NCBI RefSeq assembly: GCF_964340395.1
Contig: NC_135568.1
Span: forward strand, 16,774,276-16,836,275
Origin: Glandiceps talaboti
Lineage: Eukaryota > Hemichordata > Enteropneusta > Spengelidae
DNA: 62,000 nucleotides
Reading direction: 5' to 3'
Positions 47,926 to 59,713 of the stretch are shown piece by piece. The translations under genes and the position numbers were made by a program. The notes beneath the pieces are model-generated. The model was not told the origin of the DNA, did not search any database, and was given only the letters and a program-made list of their open reading frames with translations. Position 1 is the stretch's first letter; every line of letters starts with the position of its first letter.

Positions 47926-49161
47926 GTCAGTGGTTTGTTTTGTTGGTACTACACTTTTAAGTATACAAACGTATATTGAAAGAGTATGCTTACAAACTCT
48001 TTGATGCAACTTTTTAATTCCCTTTTCCCAAATCAGCCTGCCACTATTAGTTTATTCCCCGATCAATGACTCCATCAATGTGTCTTGTCTGCACCTATTC
48101 CATTGCTTGTGAGTGACTTTCTTAGTCCTTATTTTTTTCTTTTGCGGCACAGTACACAACATCCACCCCTTCAACATTTGTGTAGCGTGATGACTTGGGT
48201 CATTGTACAATGGCTCAGATGTTGGTCTGTGTCCAGTTACTTGACTTTTCCTTTTACGGTGCTCAATATTTAACAATGATGGGCCAGAACAGCAGAAACA
48301 AAAACATCTGACACGTCTCAAGACACCTCCCAGTAAAATCGATAATGAACGACAGTCCATGTTAATTGCTATCGTTGTGGCTTGAGAACCAACCATGAAT
48401 TATAAAATGGAATACATCTCTTACGTTTATATGTGGAGGACCCATTTTGTGTATTGTATGTTTTGTTCAGGCATTTCCTAAAAGTAAGAAACGTACGCAT
48501 GTTGACTAAAGTTATTTTTTCAAGACTTCATCATCACAATCACCATTTACCTTCAACAGCATCAACATCATCAGGGTCCACTTTTCATCCGTCTTCACTA
48601 CCTCCTAGAAACTGCATCCAATGTCAACAGTCCTTATTTCCAACTGGGTCTTGCGGCACACTCCTTTTTGGTAGGAAATAATGATTTCATTTGCTGCCAA
48701 CCTGTGGGAGTGAATGTTTTCTCCGTTGCTGGACATCTTTAACAAGGTCCACCATGTCTGTTCTTGGAATATGCTTAGCTTGTCCTGATACGCCATTTAA
48801 TCCCATTATTCCAGTCCGCATTATCAATCTGTTTCAATGTCTGGACGAGTGTTTTTAAGGCTTTTGGCACATGCACTTTCAAACAGTTCTTTTACAGGAT
48901 ACTCACATCATCCATGTTATCACTTAATGTTTCTAGACTAACCTCAGCCTGTCTCTCAACCATTTAGAGAAAGTATTGGCACAAGCAGCAGAGATTGAAT
49001 TCACTATATTGACTTTGACTTGTCCATTTCTCTTGTCTTTGAGATATTGTTGATAGAGCTGATGTTGGAGTTTCATTTTTACGTCTTCCATAAGTCCCTT
49101 TCATGATAGAACTCTAATAGAATGTTGACGACGGGTTTAACTTGTTGTTGTTGTTCTGTTC

Positions 49162-49210
<49 letters not shown>

Positions 49211-50087
49211 GGAGCAGCTGCTGTGACTGAATGGTGTTCAGTAATTCCTGTGGACCAAGTAACATCTACGTTGTATGTTCTACGTCATCCTTGCAAAATA
49301 AAGGCCATTTGGAGAGAAGACTTACTGGCAAGCCAGATCGGGCACCTTTAACAAAATTTCTATATGCTCGAATCTTTATCATTATGCTTGTTTCAAAACA
49401 GAAATAACTACCATGATAGCTAAGCTGACCGGTATTGCATAATGATTATATATCGTCGTAACATTCTACTACACGCATGTACATATCTAAATTCAATAGA
49501 TCGTGCTATGTGACAATAAGAGTATAGAGTGTGTGTTTATGTACACGATCATATCTTTGTTTTGCTTTCCCTTAATCTCAATGTGAACGTGGAAATATTG
49601 AACTAAACACTTTGTTTACTCTGACATGATTATAGCACTTCCAAATTTGAAATGGCATTTTTCGCTTTTTGTTTACTTAGGGTTTGACCCACATGTAAAC
49701 ATACATGGAGATGACGCCTATTTTACACATCTTCAGCACACTAAATGAAGTTACCTGCTCAAGTTGCCGACTGTAACCATGGAGGCCATCAAACCTTATT
49801 TATACTCTTGTCTTGCAAAAAATATCATATAACTCACATTGCAAGGTTAACCCCCCAAAACCACCTCTGGCAACTGGACTATTAGGAGAGTGAAGTTCAG
49901 GATAATAACATGGGGGAGGTGTGAGGTGTGGCCCTACGCGAATCTTCGGTTTGTACTATGTACACACATGTATATACCACTGAAGGCATACACAACATAA
50001 ATGTTATCATCTTCCACGATATAAAAATCATTTAATGGATAATAATTATCTTACAAAGTACCTAGTATGTTTTATCTCATTCTATAG
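47926..50087 (+). other. Methyltransferase intron 1
   Basis: A (TTG)n run lies at 49140-49212. Minus-strand fragments at 48052-48800 look protein-like but broken, possibly an old transposon; I could not name it. Confidence 0.35.
49140..49212. repeat. (TTG)n microsatellite
   Basis: Trinucleotide run in methyltransferase intron 1. Confidence 0.95.
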
Positions 50088-50248
50088 ATGCCTAAACCAC
50101 ACTCTTTTGTCGTGGATGTTGCTTGTGGTACAGCACAAGGTACTCGGATCCTGTCTCCTTACTTTGATAAAGTCATAGGATGCGATGCTAGTCCAGACCA
50201 GATTAAAATGGCACAGCACACTGAGAAATTGCCAAACATTGAGTATCG
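50088..50248 (+). CDS. Methyltransferase exon 2, SAM-binding motif I
   Basis: Phase 0-2. Contains VVDVACGTAQGTRIL and the acidic GCDAS strand end that contacts SAM ribose in this fold. Confidence 0.75.
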
Positions 50249-50548
50249 GTATGTAGAATATGTTACTCATTTTTTTGTTAGAGATTTATCATCGCTAGTC
50301 GAACATAACACTATTTTAGATACATGGTGAGCATGGTTTTCTGTTCACGTGTGTTAAGTGAATGACAAATGTTTTTGTTTTTGTTTTTTTTTAGATACCA
50401 AACAGATTATTTTACTCAAGGTTAATAATGTTGTGTGCATTTTTGTTTTAAAATCAACTTGTTGACCAATTTGAAAGTTTAATGCCTTAACAATGACCTT
50501 CCATTCCGGCAAATGTTAAGGTGATGCTAACTAATATTATCCACAAAG

Positions 50549-50759
50549 TGTTGGTACAGCTGAAGATCTGCCGATAGAGTCGGGAACTGTTGATGTCCTA
50601 ACAGTTGCTTCAGCGATACACTTTTTTGAGTTGGATAAATTCTTCAAAGAAGCAGACAGGGTATTAATACCTGGTGGTGTCCTAGCTGTTTAAACTTTTT
50701 GGAAAACCGACATCACAAGTGGAAATGGTTCAGAAAAGGCCAATCAACTACTTGCAAAG
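50549..50759 (+). pseudogene. Methyltransferase exon 3 with premature TAA
   Basis: Phase 2-0. VGTAEDLPIESGTVDVLTVA, then FKEADRVLIPGGVLAV, TAA at 50691, then TFWKTDITSGNGSEKANQLL to the donor. Confidence 0.72.
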
Positions 50760-51896
50760 GTAAATAACGTTGTACAATGAACTACACATGGTTAGTTTTT
50801 AGGTATTGAATGCTGGTATAGAATGAGGTGAATGTTTAGCCTTGTAACAGTTTAGGACATCTAAGATTGAATACGGTTTTCACTTTATTATGGCGAAATC
50901 AATTTCGATTTAAAGCTTACAGTTGAACTTTAGGTAAACTTTTTGACATATTTGGTTAAAGTAAAATCTGAGCTATCAGAAATCTGATGCTGCATCTCTG
51001 GATTATCTTGTCCAAATCGATATGACGCGGTTTCCATGGTAACAGTGACATCATTTTTAAGGATACTAAAACATTAATAATAACGTCACATTTCGGATTC
51101 CAGAATTACTATTATTATAATCAAAGTATTTATATATGTTTTTGGGGGGACGGGGAAGTCATTGATTACAGATCAAGGTCATTGTCAAAATTCAAGGTCA
51201 TTTTAATACTTTTGAAATATTGACAAGTATTTCTATAACTAACATCAGACATGATCTTTACAGATGAAAATTTCGCAAATAAAGGCAAGAATAAAATTAT
51301 ATAACCTTTATGGAAAAATACAGCAAAAAAACCATATTCGAGGTTGCTTTGTTACAAAATTCTGTTACCAAGACATCTGACGTCAAAATCTTCAATTATC
51401 CGTAATACGAAAACACTGAATATTCCAGGGTCTGTAAACAGGTTTTATGGGACGGGTAACTCAGTTATTAGCAAATGACCTTTTCGATTCATGGTCAAGG
51501 TCACAGTCTAGTTACAGGGTCACCTCAGGTCTCACCGGTGAGAAATAGCAAGTTATACAGTCCTTCAGAACATTTGTAAGAAAAGGATATTTGGGATTTG
51601 CTTCACAAATTCTGTTACCAAGACGACTGGTATCAATCTGCAATCATACCAAAGAATAACAATTCTGAATATCGCAGAGTCCCGAGTATAATCGGGTGCA
51701 TGTATTCCTTAGATCATAGATTTTGGAGGGGACCTCTCCGAGATCTATGCTTAGACTAAAATTAGTTGGTGTGGGTACTCCATGTCAGTCTCTGGCTTTA
51801 CTAGTGACTGGATTATCAGAAGCTCCATCTCACAACGACGAATCTTATCAAAGTCTAGTGCAATCCTGTTCATTTTATTCATTTTTTCCAATGCAG

Positions 51897-52003
51897 TATA
51901 AAGAAACCATTAATCGTCATCCACCGGCAACCTATTTGCATCCACAGCTAGCAATTAGTGACGAGTGGTATTCTTTGGCACTGCCATATGAAGAAGTCAA
52001 AAG
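51897..52003 (+). CDS. Methyltransferase exon 4
   Basis: Phase 0-2. YKETINRHPPATYLHPQLA and LALPYEEVKR. Donor gtaaat. Confidence 0.7.
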
Positions 52004-52140
52004 GTAAATTGCTATATCTCCTTTGAAGTTCCTGATTGTATGTATTTCATGAATTGAAAATGCCGAACATGAATTCAGCCTATCACATGATTCATAATAA
52101 CACGAATTTATATATTCTTCTCGTTTAATATTATCAGTAG

Positions 52141-53590
52141 ATGTAAACTGAATGCCTCCCGTAATGGCAAAACTATACATCTTTGTTCCTACGTACACAC
52201 ATTGTTGGAAAGCATAATTCTGAGTTATAGTTATCATACATGATGTACCCCATTATTGGAAAGTGATTACATGAAATTACATGATATTTGAATCTTGCAT
52301 AATTAAGACATTGCCTAATTATAGGAAACTCATTAATCATGGAAATGCATTATTAACATTATAAGTTACATCAACAAGTTTTGAAGAACACGCGCACTTC
52401 TTTACCATCAATACATGTACTAAACTATCCCAAACTTAAAGCCTGCAGTCTTAAGATATTAATATTGTCTAATTATCAAACTTGATCACTTATGCGGAGT
52501 CATGATGGGTGAATGGTTAGCGTGACCGGCTTGGAATCTACAGGTTGCAGGTTCGAGCACTGTCGCTGCCTGCTGTTTGTTTCTGAGTGGCTAAAGTCCT
52601 TGGGCAAGATTTGAACCACGACTGTGCCTCAGTGAACCCAGCTGTATAATTGGGGACCTGGTAGGATGTAGGTTGCAATGTGAAGGCTTTAATCCTATGC
52701 GCTGAAATGGCTGCAATGGATTGTATGCTCCCCGGGGAGTTGAGGAAGACTAAAGGGTTGTTGTGCCGTTCTAATCCGAGCCAGGGGTAATAATTGTAAA
52801 GCGCTTTGAGCACGGCGTGGGAAAGCGCTATATAAGAACCCAACATTATTATTATTATGCAAATTACACATCGCAGTTAAAAGTATTATTAAAATATAGC
52901 TTAATTATCAAAGGCCACAAATTATGGAAATGAAATTATTATCATAAACTATAGCAGTCATTTACAGTTTGTTATTTATCAATGAATACACCATTTTATA
53001 AAATCATTAACTAAACACATTACTCATTAAATCTAAACAACTGTGCCAATAGGCGTTATGGGATATACGTGTTGAGTTATGTGCCAAATCAGGTGGAATT
53101 TGAAGTGTGCAATCTTAAGACATAGCTTAACTACTGAAAATCATTAATTGTTCAAATAATGAGCCATTAACAGTAAAAGCTATGCCAGTAAAGTTCACAG
53201 GACATGTGCGCAATGGTATGGTTGATATATATACCACATCATTTGAAAATATACTTTGCATTCTTAAGATATTGCCTAATTACTAACAATCACAAATCAT
53301 TTAAATTACTTATTAAAACTAAGTACTATGCTAATAAGCTTTATGTGACGTGTATTTGTTAATTATGGTTGATGCATGTGCAAAATGTTGCAGTATTCCA
53401 TGTATGCATTCTTTAGATATAGCTGAATTACTGAGAAAACCATTAATTATGCAAATTACTAATTACAACTAACACTACACCAACTGACTTTGTAGGACAC
53501 TTGTGCTTTGTGATGATGTATGTACCAAATGCTACGGAATTTGAAGTGAGCATATTTTATAGATATACCATCCCCAGTACAGGGGGTGGT
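52141..53590 (+). mobile_element. Repeat element C3 (degenerate, contains a SINE)
   Basis: Opens aactgaatgcctcccgtaa like C1 and C2. Diverged ttatgcaaatta and ttaagatat..ctaatta markers repeat to about 53570. The 3' inverted end is not recognisable. Older than C1/C2 and interrupted by the SINE at 52496. Confidence 0.55.
52496..52854 (+). mobile_element. tRNA-derived SINE
   Basis: A tRNA-like head (A-box-like tggttagcgtgac; B-box-like ggttcgagc) is followed by a body and the conserved tail gtaaagcgctttgagcacgg, then gcgctatataagaaccc and (ATT)n. TTATGC at 52490-52495 and 52855-52860 is a target-site duplication and restores the C3 reading across the site. The tail resembles LINE-mobilised SINE tails of the V-SINE type. 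Confidence 0.82.
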
Positions 53591-53698
53591 TTATTGCTTA
53601 AATAAATGGGTATAACGAATCAAAGGACGTTAACATTAGTCAAAATATATTTTTTAAGAAATAAATCTTATATGTACATGTGTCTTTGAATATTGCAG

Positions 53699-53836
53699 GA
53701 TTGATAGTTTATCTAACACATGGGAAACTACAGTTCGGGGTTTCATGGCCTACATACACTCCTTTACCACGACAAAGGCATATTTGAAGAATAATCCCGA
53801 CGATGGTCCTAAGGTAGTACAGAAACTTAAAGAGGG
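53699..53836 (+). CDS. Methyltransferase exon 5
   Basis: Phase 2-2. WETTVRGFMAYIHSFTTTKA is the lid-like C-terminal helix region of the family. Confidence 0.7.
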
Positions 53837-54237
53837 GTAAGAATTCAAACTTCATCGTATTTTAATCCTCAATGGATCGCGTGCAGAAAGGGCTATATGA
53901 ATGGACTGTGACTGTGCTACATGTATCCGTCGTCCATTACTAAATAAATATGTCATACATAAATAGTAATCATGTAATAATACATGGTTTATTAAAACGG
54001 AATTGTGACCAAATAAAATGGTCAAAGTGCTTGAGTTCATAAATCAGTAAAACAACCATGCTGGGTATAAAAGATGACGTCACTTAATTGTGTGACTTTG
54101 AACAATTTGGAGGTCATTTAGTCATAACAATGCATATTTGATGTTTTGCCTTCATTAAAAAAGATTTAAAATGGAAATTTTAAATTAATACAGGGAACTT
54201 GAACTACGCTACATTAAATGATTTTGGTTAATTGCAG

Positions 54238-54331
54238 TATCCTGGAAGCAATGGACGTGGTTGAAGATGACTGTATTACAACAGTAACACCGCTTCCCCT
54301 GGTGATGGCTCGTAAACCATTCAATATTTAG
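54238..54331 (+). CDS. Methyltransferase exon 6
   Basis: Phase 2 start after attgcag. ITTVTPLPLVMARKP ends at TAG 54329. ATTAAA at 54715-54720 could be the poly(A) signal. Confidence 0.7.
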
Positions 54332-54473
54332 TTACCGTTATAATTAGCTTTGGTATAATGCGTACTATAACAGAAAAAGTATACATATGGTTATGATAAT
54401 AGAGTTATGGTACCTAGGCAGAATATGCTCCAACTCAAATACTATCACCATCACTACTAGTAGCACACCCATC

Positions 54474-54734
54474 ATCACCACCACCACCACCACCACCACC
54501 ACTACATGTACTAGAATCCACCACCACCACCACCACCAGTATTTTACATCGTTGATATCATACTAATACACAAATTTTCGCCAGCTGTATGTTACATTGA
54601 TATTGTATAGGACAACAAGGATACAGTAATGTATTTTGTACTTTCTGTTCTGTACTTTAATCTCAATTTTGATCCTATTTTCACTTTTGCATTGTGACTC
54701 CTTTTACTAATGGAATTAAAGTGTCCTGTTGAAA

Positions 54735-54803
<69 letters not shown>

Positions 54804-54852
54804 AGTACTGCTACAACAACAACAACAACAACAACTACTACTACTACCACTA
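54474..54852. repeat. Trinucleotide repeats (CAC)n, (ACT)n, (GCT)n, (ACA)n
   Basis: Several trinucleotide runs after the methyltransferase stop, in its 3' flank. Confidence 0.9.
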
Positions 54853-54942
54853 CTACTACCATGATTTAAGTTTTTTCAGAAAATTATGCATTTACAAAAA
54901 AAATGAGACCATGGAAGAGGATTATACATAATATAGAGGAAA

Positions 54943-55538
54943 TCAAAAACTTGCCTTGGTTCTAACTGTTCTAAAGTTTTGGACACGAAATCGTCTCCTT
55001 AGTGGCAGAAGTTCAAAACACTTAGGCAAAATGTGGCCTTCATAATTTTTTACTAAACAACATAATAATTCACTGACACTAGTCTGCTTTTTGCCGCCCC
55101 CCCCCTCCTCCCCTAATTTATTGCATGCATTATATACTTTGATGGGAACGTTCGTGCAACAAGTCCACCAAATCGACACAAAACAGAAAATGTTAAGACG
55201 GACTCAAGAAAACTGCGGTAGACCTGCAAGACTATACCATTTACATTTAGAGCCCTCCGTTTTTTGGAGAAAAAAAATAAAACTCCAGATTGACATTTCA
55301 TGTGAAAGTGTTCGCCTTGACATTCAACTTATAAAATATCATCAAATATTGTCCCTAAATATCTATACCCAGTCACCCATTCTACTCTCAATTGGCAAAT
55401 AAAAGTCCGGACACTACGGTACACTGCTCCTGCACGGATGTTTTTGCACATCATAATTAATATTTGACGCGTGTTTGTAGAAGATAAACACGTTTGTTTT
55501 TCAAGCAATATCGTAAGTGATAAATATTGTGTACCCAA
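54943..55538 (-). mobile_element. Broken LINE, reverse-transcriptase C-terminal part
   Basis: Reading the minus strand in order across three frames: YRYLGTIFDD, RRALNVNGIVLQVYRSFLES, VLTFSVLCRFGGL, then VYNACNKLGEE and FELLPLRRRFRVQNFRT. This is the familiar end of a LINE RT ORF (YLG motif, FYRSxIESVLTF..WFG, CNKIxG, FELLPSGRRYR). It is frameshifted, with no ORF1 or 5' part, so it is a dead 5'-truncated copy. Confidence 0.8.
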
Positions 55539-55790
55539 TAATTTACTTGTTTTGATATCTATATATAACTAACTTAGTTTCTAAATATATGATTGTTTTG
55601 GATTTTGTTCTATTGGTTGTTGGTGTATGTTTGTAGGCATAGCACAAATAATGTACGTATATATCCCTGTCAACTATTGAGTACATTACTGAACAATAAA
55701 TATGTCGCAGCTAAACATACCTCATTTGAAAATATGTATTTACCCATTTGCCTACCTAGCTACCTATTTATTTTTTTATTTATTTTATCG

Positions 55791-55794
<4 letters not shown>

Positions 55795-55863
<69 letters not shown>

Positions 55864-56023
55864 TCCGTTTGTTTGTTTGTTTGTTTGTTTGTTTGTTTGT
55901 TTGTGTGTCGCTGATTGTTTGGTTGATTGATTGAAACAGTCAGTCAGTCAGTCAGTCAGTCAGTCAGTCTGTCAGGGAGAGAATGAGTGAGTGAGTGAGT
56001 GAGTGAGTGAGTGAGTGGGTGAA

Positions 56024-56062
<39 letters not shown>
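55795..56062. repeat. Cluster of microsatellites: (AT)n (GTTT)n (CAGT)n (GAGT)n (GT)n
   Basis: Five different simple repeats follow each other within 270 bases, upstream of the acyltransferase gene. Confidence 0.92.
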
Positions 56063-56267
56063 TGTTTCACGTCCAATTGGCAATTTCAACGATCTCTGTC
56101 GTCCTTCCTAATTATAGGATGACATCACACATCACACTTCTCATTTGATTGTCAAAACCCAATTAAAATGTTATTTCTGAACTGTTACTATGTTAAATAT
56201 TGCAGGATAATGCATTGTGATATTCATTTAGAACCCATCATTCCATCCAGGCGCAAACGAACGAAAT

Positions 56268-56300
56268 AACACACACACACACGCACACACACACACACAA
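56268..56300. repeat. (CA)n microsatellite
   Basis: Short CA run with one CG, about 225 bases before the acyltransferase ATG. Confidence 0.9.
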
Positions 56301-56524
56301 TACTGTTCCATGATTATAGTATAAATTAACTTACTTTTCAGTATAGGTTACTATGGCAATATTTAATCGAGTCCAAGGTAGAAAAAAAAAGTATATCAAC
56401 TATTGGCCGCTGAGGTCGTTTATAATAGTCGGTGACACCAGTCTGACCTGTTCATAGTTCAAAGACCATTAGTTCTGAACTGTGTGTGCAACCATTATCC
56501 GTCTACTCTGCCGTAAATTTAACT

Positions 56525-57433
56525 ATGGATATATCTCAAGATCCACAAGCCTTGGAACTGCTCTTAAATCATCTTGAAGATAGACTGCCTGAGTCCCTAC
56601 CGATGTACAATCTTGTGAGACATGTCAGAGACCGGAAATTGGACAGAACACAGATATTTGTTGACGACAGAAATATCAGGAATTGTACCACTGTATTATG
56701 CATGGCTCTAAATGTATGGGCTGAAGTCAACGACATCGGTTGGTACATATATAGCGAAAATGCAGACAGGCTTGTATCGATGTTTAAACAAGTCAAGCTT
56801 ACTGAGCGTTGCTTGGATGGTTTCAGTCAACACGACACAGTCAGCTTTCTGTGTCTGGACGGTAAATTTCTGGAAACCATCAACCAGTATATGGACACAC
56901 ACGGGTACCAAATTGATAAACAGTACAATGAACTGTTTCGATTGTATGTAAGGCATTTGAACAAAGACGCAATAGCGAGTATGGCGCAGAAAATACCGGC
57001 TCTCCCGCAAGGTTTTACAATGGCACCACTGAGACTAGAGCATGCAAATCTTGTCACATCTAAAGCTATCTACAGTTCACCATCCCGTCTTCCATTTTTG
57101 AGAAAAATGATTGAAATTTTTCCATCAGTTGCCATATATCCACCCAACCAAGATGAACCTGTGTCATGGTCTCTGTTAATGCAACATGGAGAACCTGGGT
57201 TTGGTTATACTGATACAAAGTATAGGAATATGAAGTTTGCTCAGATACGACAAGCGGAAATGATGTCACGTCTTTTGGATTATGGCTACAAAGCAGTGTG
57301 CACATCAACCCAAGATGATAATACAGCAATGAAGGAAGTATTCAAGAAGTATCCCGGTGTAAAACCCCTACATCTGATTCATTATATTATGTTCAAGAAA
57401 TCACCAAATAAGTCAACAACTTCAAAACTGTAG
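56525..57433 (+). CDS. Glycine N-acyltransferase-like protein, intronless
   Basis: 302 residues from ATG 56525; the frame is open 13 codons further but without ATG. The N-terminal half matches the GLYAT N-domain style (LLLNHLEDRLPESLPMYNLV, then WAEVNDIG). The C-terminal half is GNAT-like: PVSWSLLMQHGEPGFGYTDT, then YRNMKFAQIRQAEMMSRLLD and GYKAVCTSTQDDNTAMKEVF. Length is close to the 290-300 residues typical of GLYAT proteins. It would transfer an acyl group from acyl-CoA to glycine or a similar amine. The acyl-CoA loop, usually RGxG, reads RNMKFA, so catalysis may be altered. The lack of introns suggests a retrocopy or a lineage-specific single-exon form. AATAAA at 57778-57783. Confidence 0.8.
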   Translation: MDISQDPQALELLLNHLEDRLPESLPMYNLVRHVRDRKLDRTQIFVDDRNIRNCTTVLCMALNVWAEVNDIGWYIYSENADRLVSMFKQVKLTERCLDGFSQHDTVSFLCLDGKFLETINQYMDTHGYQIDKQYNELFRLYVRHLNKDAIASMAQKIPALPQGFTMAPLRLEHANLVTSKAIYSSPSRLPFLRKMIEIFPSVAIYPPNQDEPVSWSLLMQHGEPGFGYTDTKYRNMKFAQIRQAEMMSRLLDYGYKAVCTSTQDDNTAMKEVFKKYPGVKPLHLIHYIMFKKSPNKSTTSKL

Positions 57434-57527
57434 TGTTGAAAAAAAAACCGATTTAGTGTCTAGTGATTATACAATGTTCAGTATTTCATGTTTATTTTAA
57501 AATGATGCATTGTTTCATATCGTGTCT

Positions 57528-57625
57528 ACATACATACATACATACATACATACATACATACACACACAAACACACATACATACATACATACATACATACA
57601 TACATACATACATACATACATACAA
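57528..57625. repeat. (CATA)n/(CA)n microsatellite
   Basis: In the presumed 3' UTR of the acyltransferase gene. Confidence 0.95.
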
Positions 57626-57777
57626 AGTGCACACAAGAGATGTGGAGAAAGAAATGCATAGTAGACTGAATGTGTCACGTGAATACATGTCCATAACAAA
57701 CGTCCAAGTCGAATGTTCATAGACAATTTTTTTTTGTATTTTCAATTTCTGAACAATGTTTCATCAAAATTGTTTTA

Positions 57778-57783
57778 AATAAA
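57778..57783 (+). terminator. Poly(A) signal of the acyltransferase gene
   Basis: AATAAA about 345 bases after the stop, beyond a (CATA)n run in the presumed 3' UTR. Confidence 0.5.
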
Positions 57784-57857
57784 ATTTCACTAGGAATAAT
57801 TTTTTCAGGCAGACGACCTCACATCAATTACTTTAATTGATATGCAGGTGACGACTT

Positions 57858-57909
57858 AGTGATTAAAGTAAAGTATCCACACAAGTGATTAAAGTAAAGT
57901 ATCCACACA
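57858..57909 (+). repeat. 26-bp perfect tandem duplication
   Basis: gtgattaaagtaaagtatcc and the following bases occur twice in a row without change, implying a recent event. Confidence 0.85.
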
Positions 57910-58777
57910 AAGAACAGTGTGATTCTATGAATATGAATGGTTTCTGTACATAAAAGTGTAATTATCTTTCTGTGCGTATATGTCTGCATAAAAAAGAAAG
58001 TCACTAAAAGCAATTCCCAAAACAAAAAAAAGCAAGGACAAACCAAATAGCTCAGAGTCGCTCAATGTGAATATTTATTAACTGCGACCTCTATTCTCGT
58101 AAAGCTGCTTCCTAGATTGATCTGACACGTTGACTAACTTTAAAAGGAGAAGTATTCCTTACCTAGATTAAGATTTTGAGTTGAACACTATATTTTAAGG
58201 CATCGAAGTAATCGTCCACGACACAAAATCAGCTGATATTGGCATTGACAGTATGGTTTGGTTACGTATGATTTTGTTAATGTCCATAAATCATTTAGAC
58301 TGGAAGATATGTCATATCACGCCGGCATCACCAGCCTGTGGAAGTGGTTGACCGACGTGTGAGGTATACCTTAGAGACTGTACTAAGATAAACCAGTTTA
58401 ATAAACTGCACAGCACATCAATTGCAGAAAGATCATCAGGTAGTCAATGTACGAGAACTTGTCACATGACTTGCAAGACGTATTCTCAGGCTGACATGAC
58501 TGGGTATGACGGAAATATTTTACAATGTTTGTATGGGAGACACTTGACGGATGAAGAGTGTGGGCTACCGTGAGATGATATACGATATTTGAGATAATAT
58601 AGTCATATATAGTTAGCAGTGACTGTCTCATTTTAATTTGTTTATTGATATTTGAATACATGGAGTACTTGGTTTAAAATACCAATCACACATTTATACA
58701 TATATGCTCATGAATGGTTTCAATACTGTATCATTCACAGGTGTTAAAAATTACTTTCTGGTTACAAAGTATTTGGT

Positions 58778-58845
58778 ACTTGATATTTGTAAAGTGTAAC
58801 TACGAGAACACTTTGATATTTGTAAAGTGTAACTACGAGAAAACT
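58778..58845 (+). repeat. Short tandem duplication (about 36 bp)
   Basis: gatatttgtaaagtgtaact and the following bases are repeated with one or two changes. Confidence 0.75.
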
Positions 58846-59316
58846 CTACATCTGTCAATTTTACAAGAATATGAAATTCTCGTTTACATCGTTATAGAGT
58901 TAAGGACAGAATACATGAAACCTACAACAAATCCTATTGCTTACTTTCAAAAATATCTCAAAAATGTGCTTTTCAATAAAACCAGTTCAATAAAAAGTTA
59001 GTTTAATATGGTTGTGAAAACGTTTTCCACAGTTTGTGATTTACTCATTTGCATGAATATTTTGGTTACGCTTTGAGCTATATGTGGGGTGAAGAGACAT
59101 TCAGAATTACTTGTAAGGGGATTTGCCAAGATATCAAAATCTGATTGTTGTATGACAGAGTAACTAATAGACAACACAGGATACAAAAGACGGCATTGTC
59201 ATGTATGGGTCAATACTTACTGAAGTTGTGTTTATTGATTGGTGATGACTGGTGCGTTGCCGTATACAAATGATGATCTGAAGAGTAGTTTTTGTAATGA
59301 TTAATGAACGAGAGGA

Positions 59317-59395
59317 GTGCTATAGTTTAGATGTTGCACCAACCGAGTGTGTAGCAGCGGACCACGAGATTGGTGCAATATCTAAACTATAGCAC
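59317..59395. repeat. Hairpin: 26-bp inverted repeat with 27-base loop
   Basis: GTGCTATAGTTTAGATGTTG (and six more bases) at 59317-59342 pairs with 59370-59395, with about one mismatch. The outer flanks pair imperfectly too. Could be a tiny MITE or a stem-loop RNA. Confidence 0.75.
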
Positions 59396-59713
59396 CACTC
59401 GGGTTCATTAAGCAGCTTACACCACGTCGACTCACCTGTATGCAAATATTGCTTGACCAATCAAATTGGGCCATGTAGAAAGTTAATACTCAATGTTCAT
59501 AAACACATATTTTGGAGTATAATGATTGGTTAATGACGTAAGAAAATACTGCATGACGAACACATGTCAAATTCAATGTTCATAAACACCTGTTTCAGAG
59601 TCTAATAATGGTTGGATAGTCATGTACAACGACCTGGCACTTCTCAATCACGTGATATGTCTGATCTTGGGAGCGTTTCACATTCGGGTGTTTGCTACCA
59701 ATAATACGAGAGC

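Larger units (their letters stand above)
47803..54331 (+). pseudogene. SAM-dependent methyltransferase (type 11), six exons with an in-frame stop
   Basis: Coding segments 47803-47925, 50088-50248, 50549-50759, 51897-52003, 53699-53836 and 54238-54331 join in consistent phases to 278 codons, the usual size of class I, type-11 methyltransferases of the yeast Crg1/Tmt1 kind. Motif I is VVDVACGTAQGT; GCDASPDQIKMA is motif II; VDVLTVASAIHFFE is motif III; then RVLIPGGVLAV. Codon 143 is TAA (50691-50693), followed in frame by TFWKTDI, where the family usually has an aromatic residue. The reaction would be SAM-dependent methylation of a small substrate, presumably cytosolic. All other exons and splice sites are intact, so this is a young null, an assembly error, or stop-codon read-through (least likely). 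Confidence 0.72.

Noticed and set aside
48052-48800. Minus-strand protein-like fragments in methyltransferase intron 1 as a transposase
   Set aside because: Several frames look coding-like, but I could match no catalytic motif, so no name is justified.
52500-52575. A functional tRNA gene
   Set aside because: The A- and B-box-like sequences are the head of a SINE with a LINE-type tail and target duplication; no acceptor stem or good anticodon loop.
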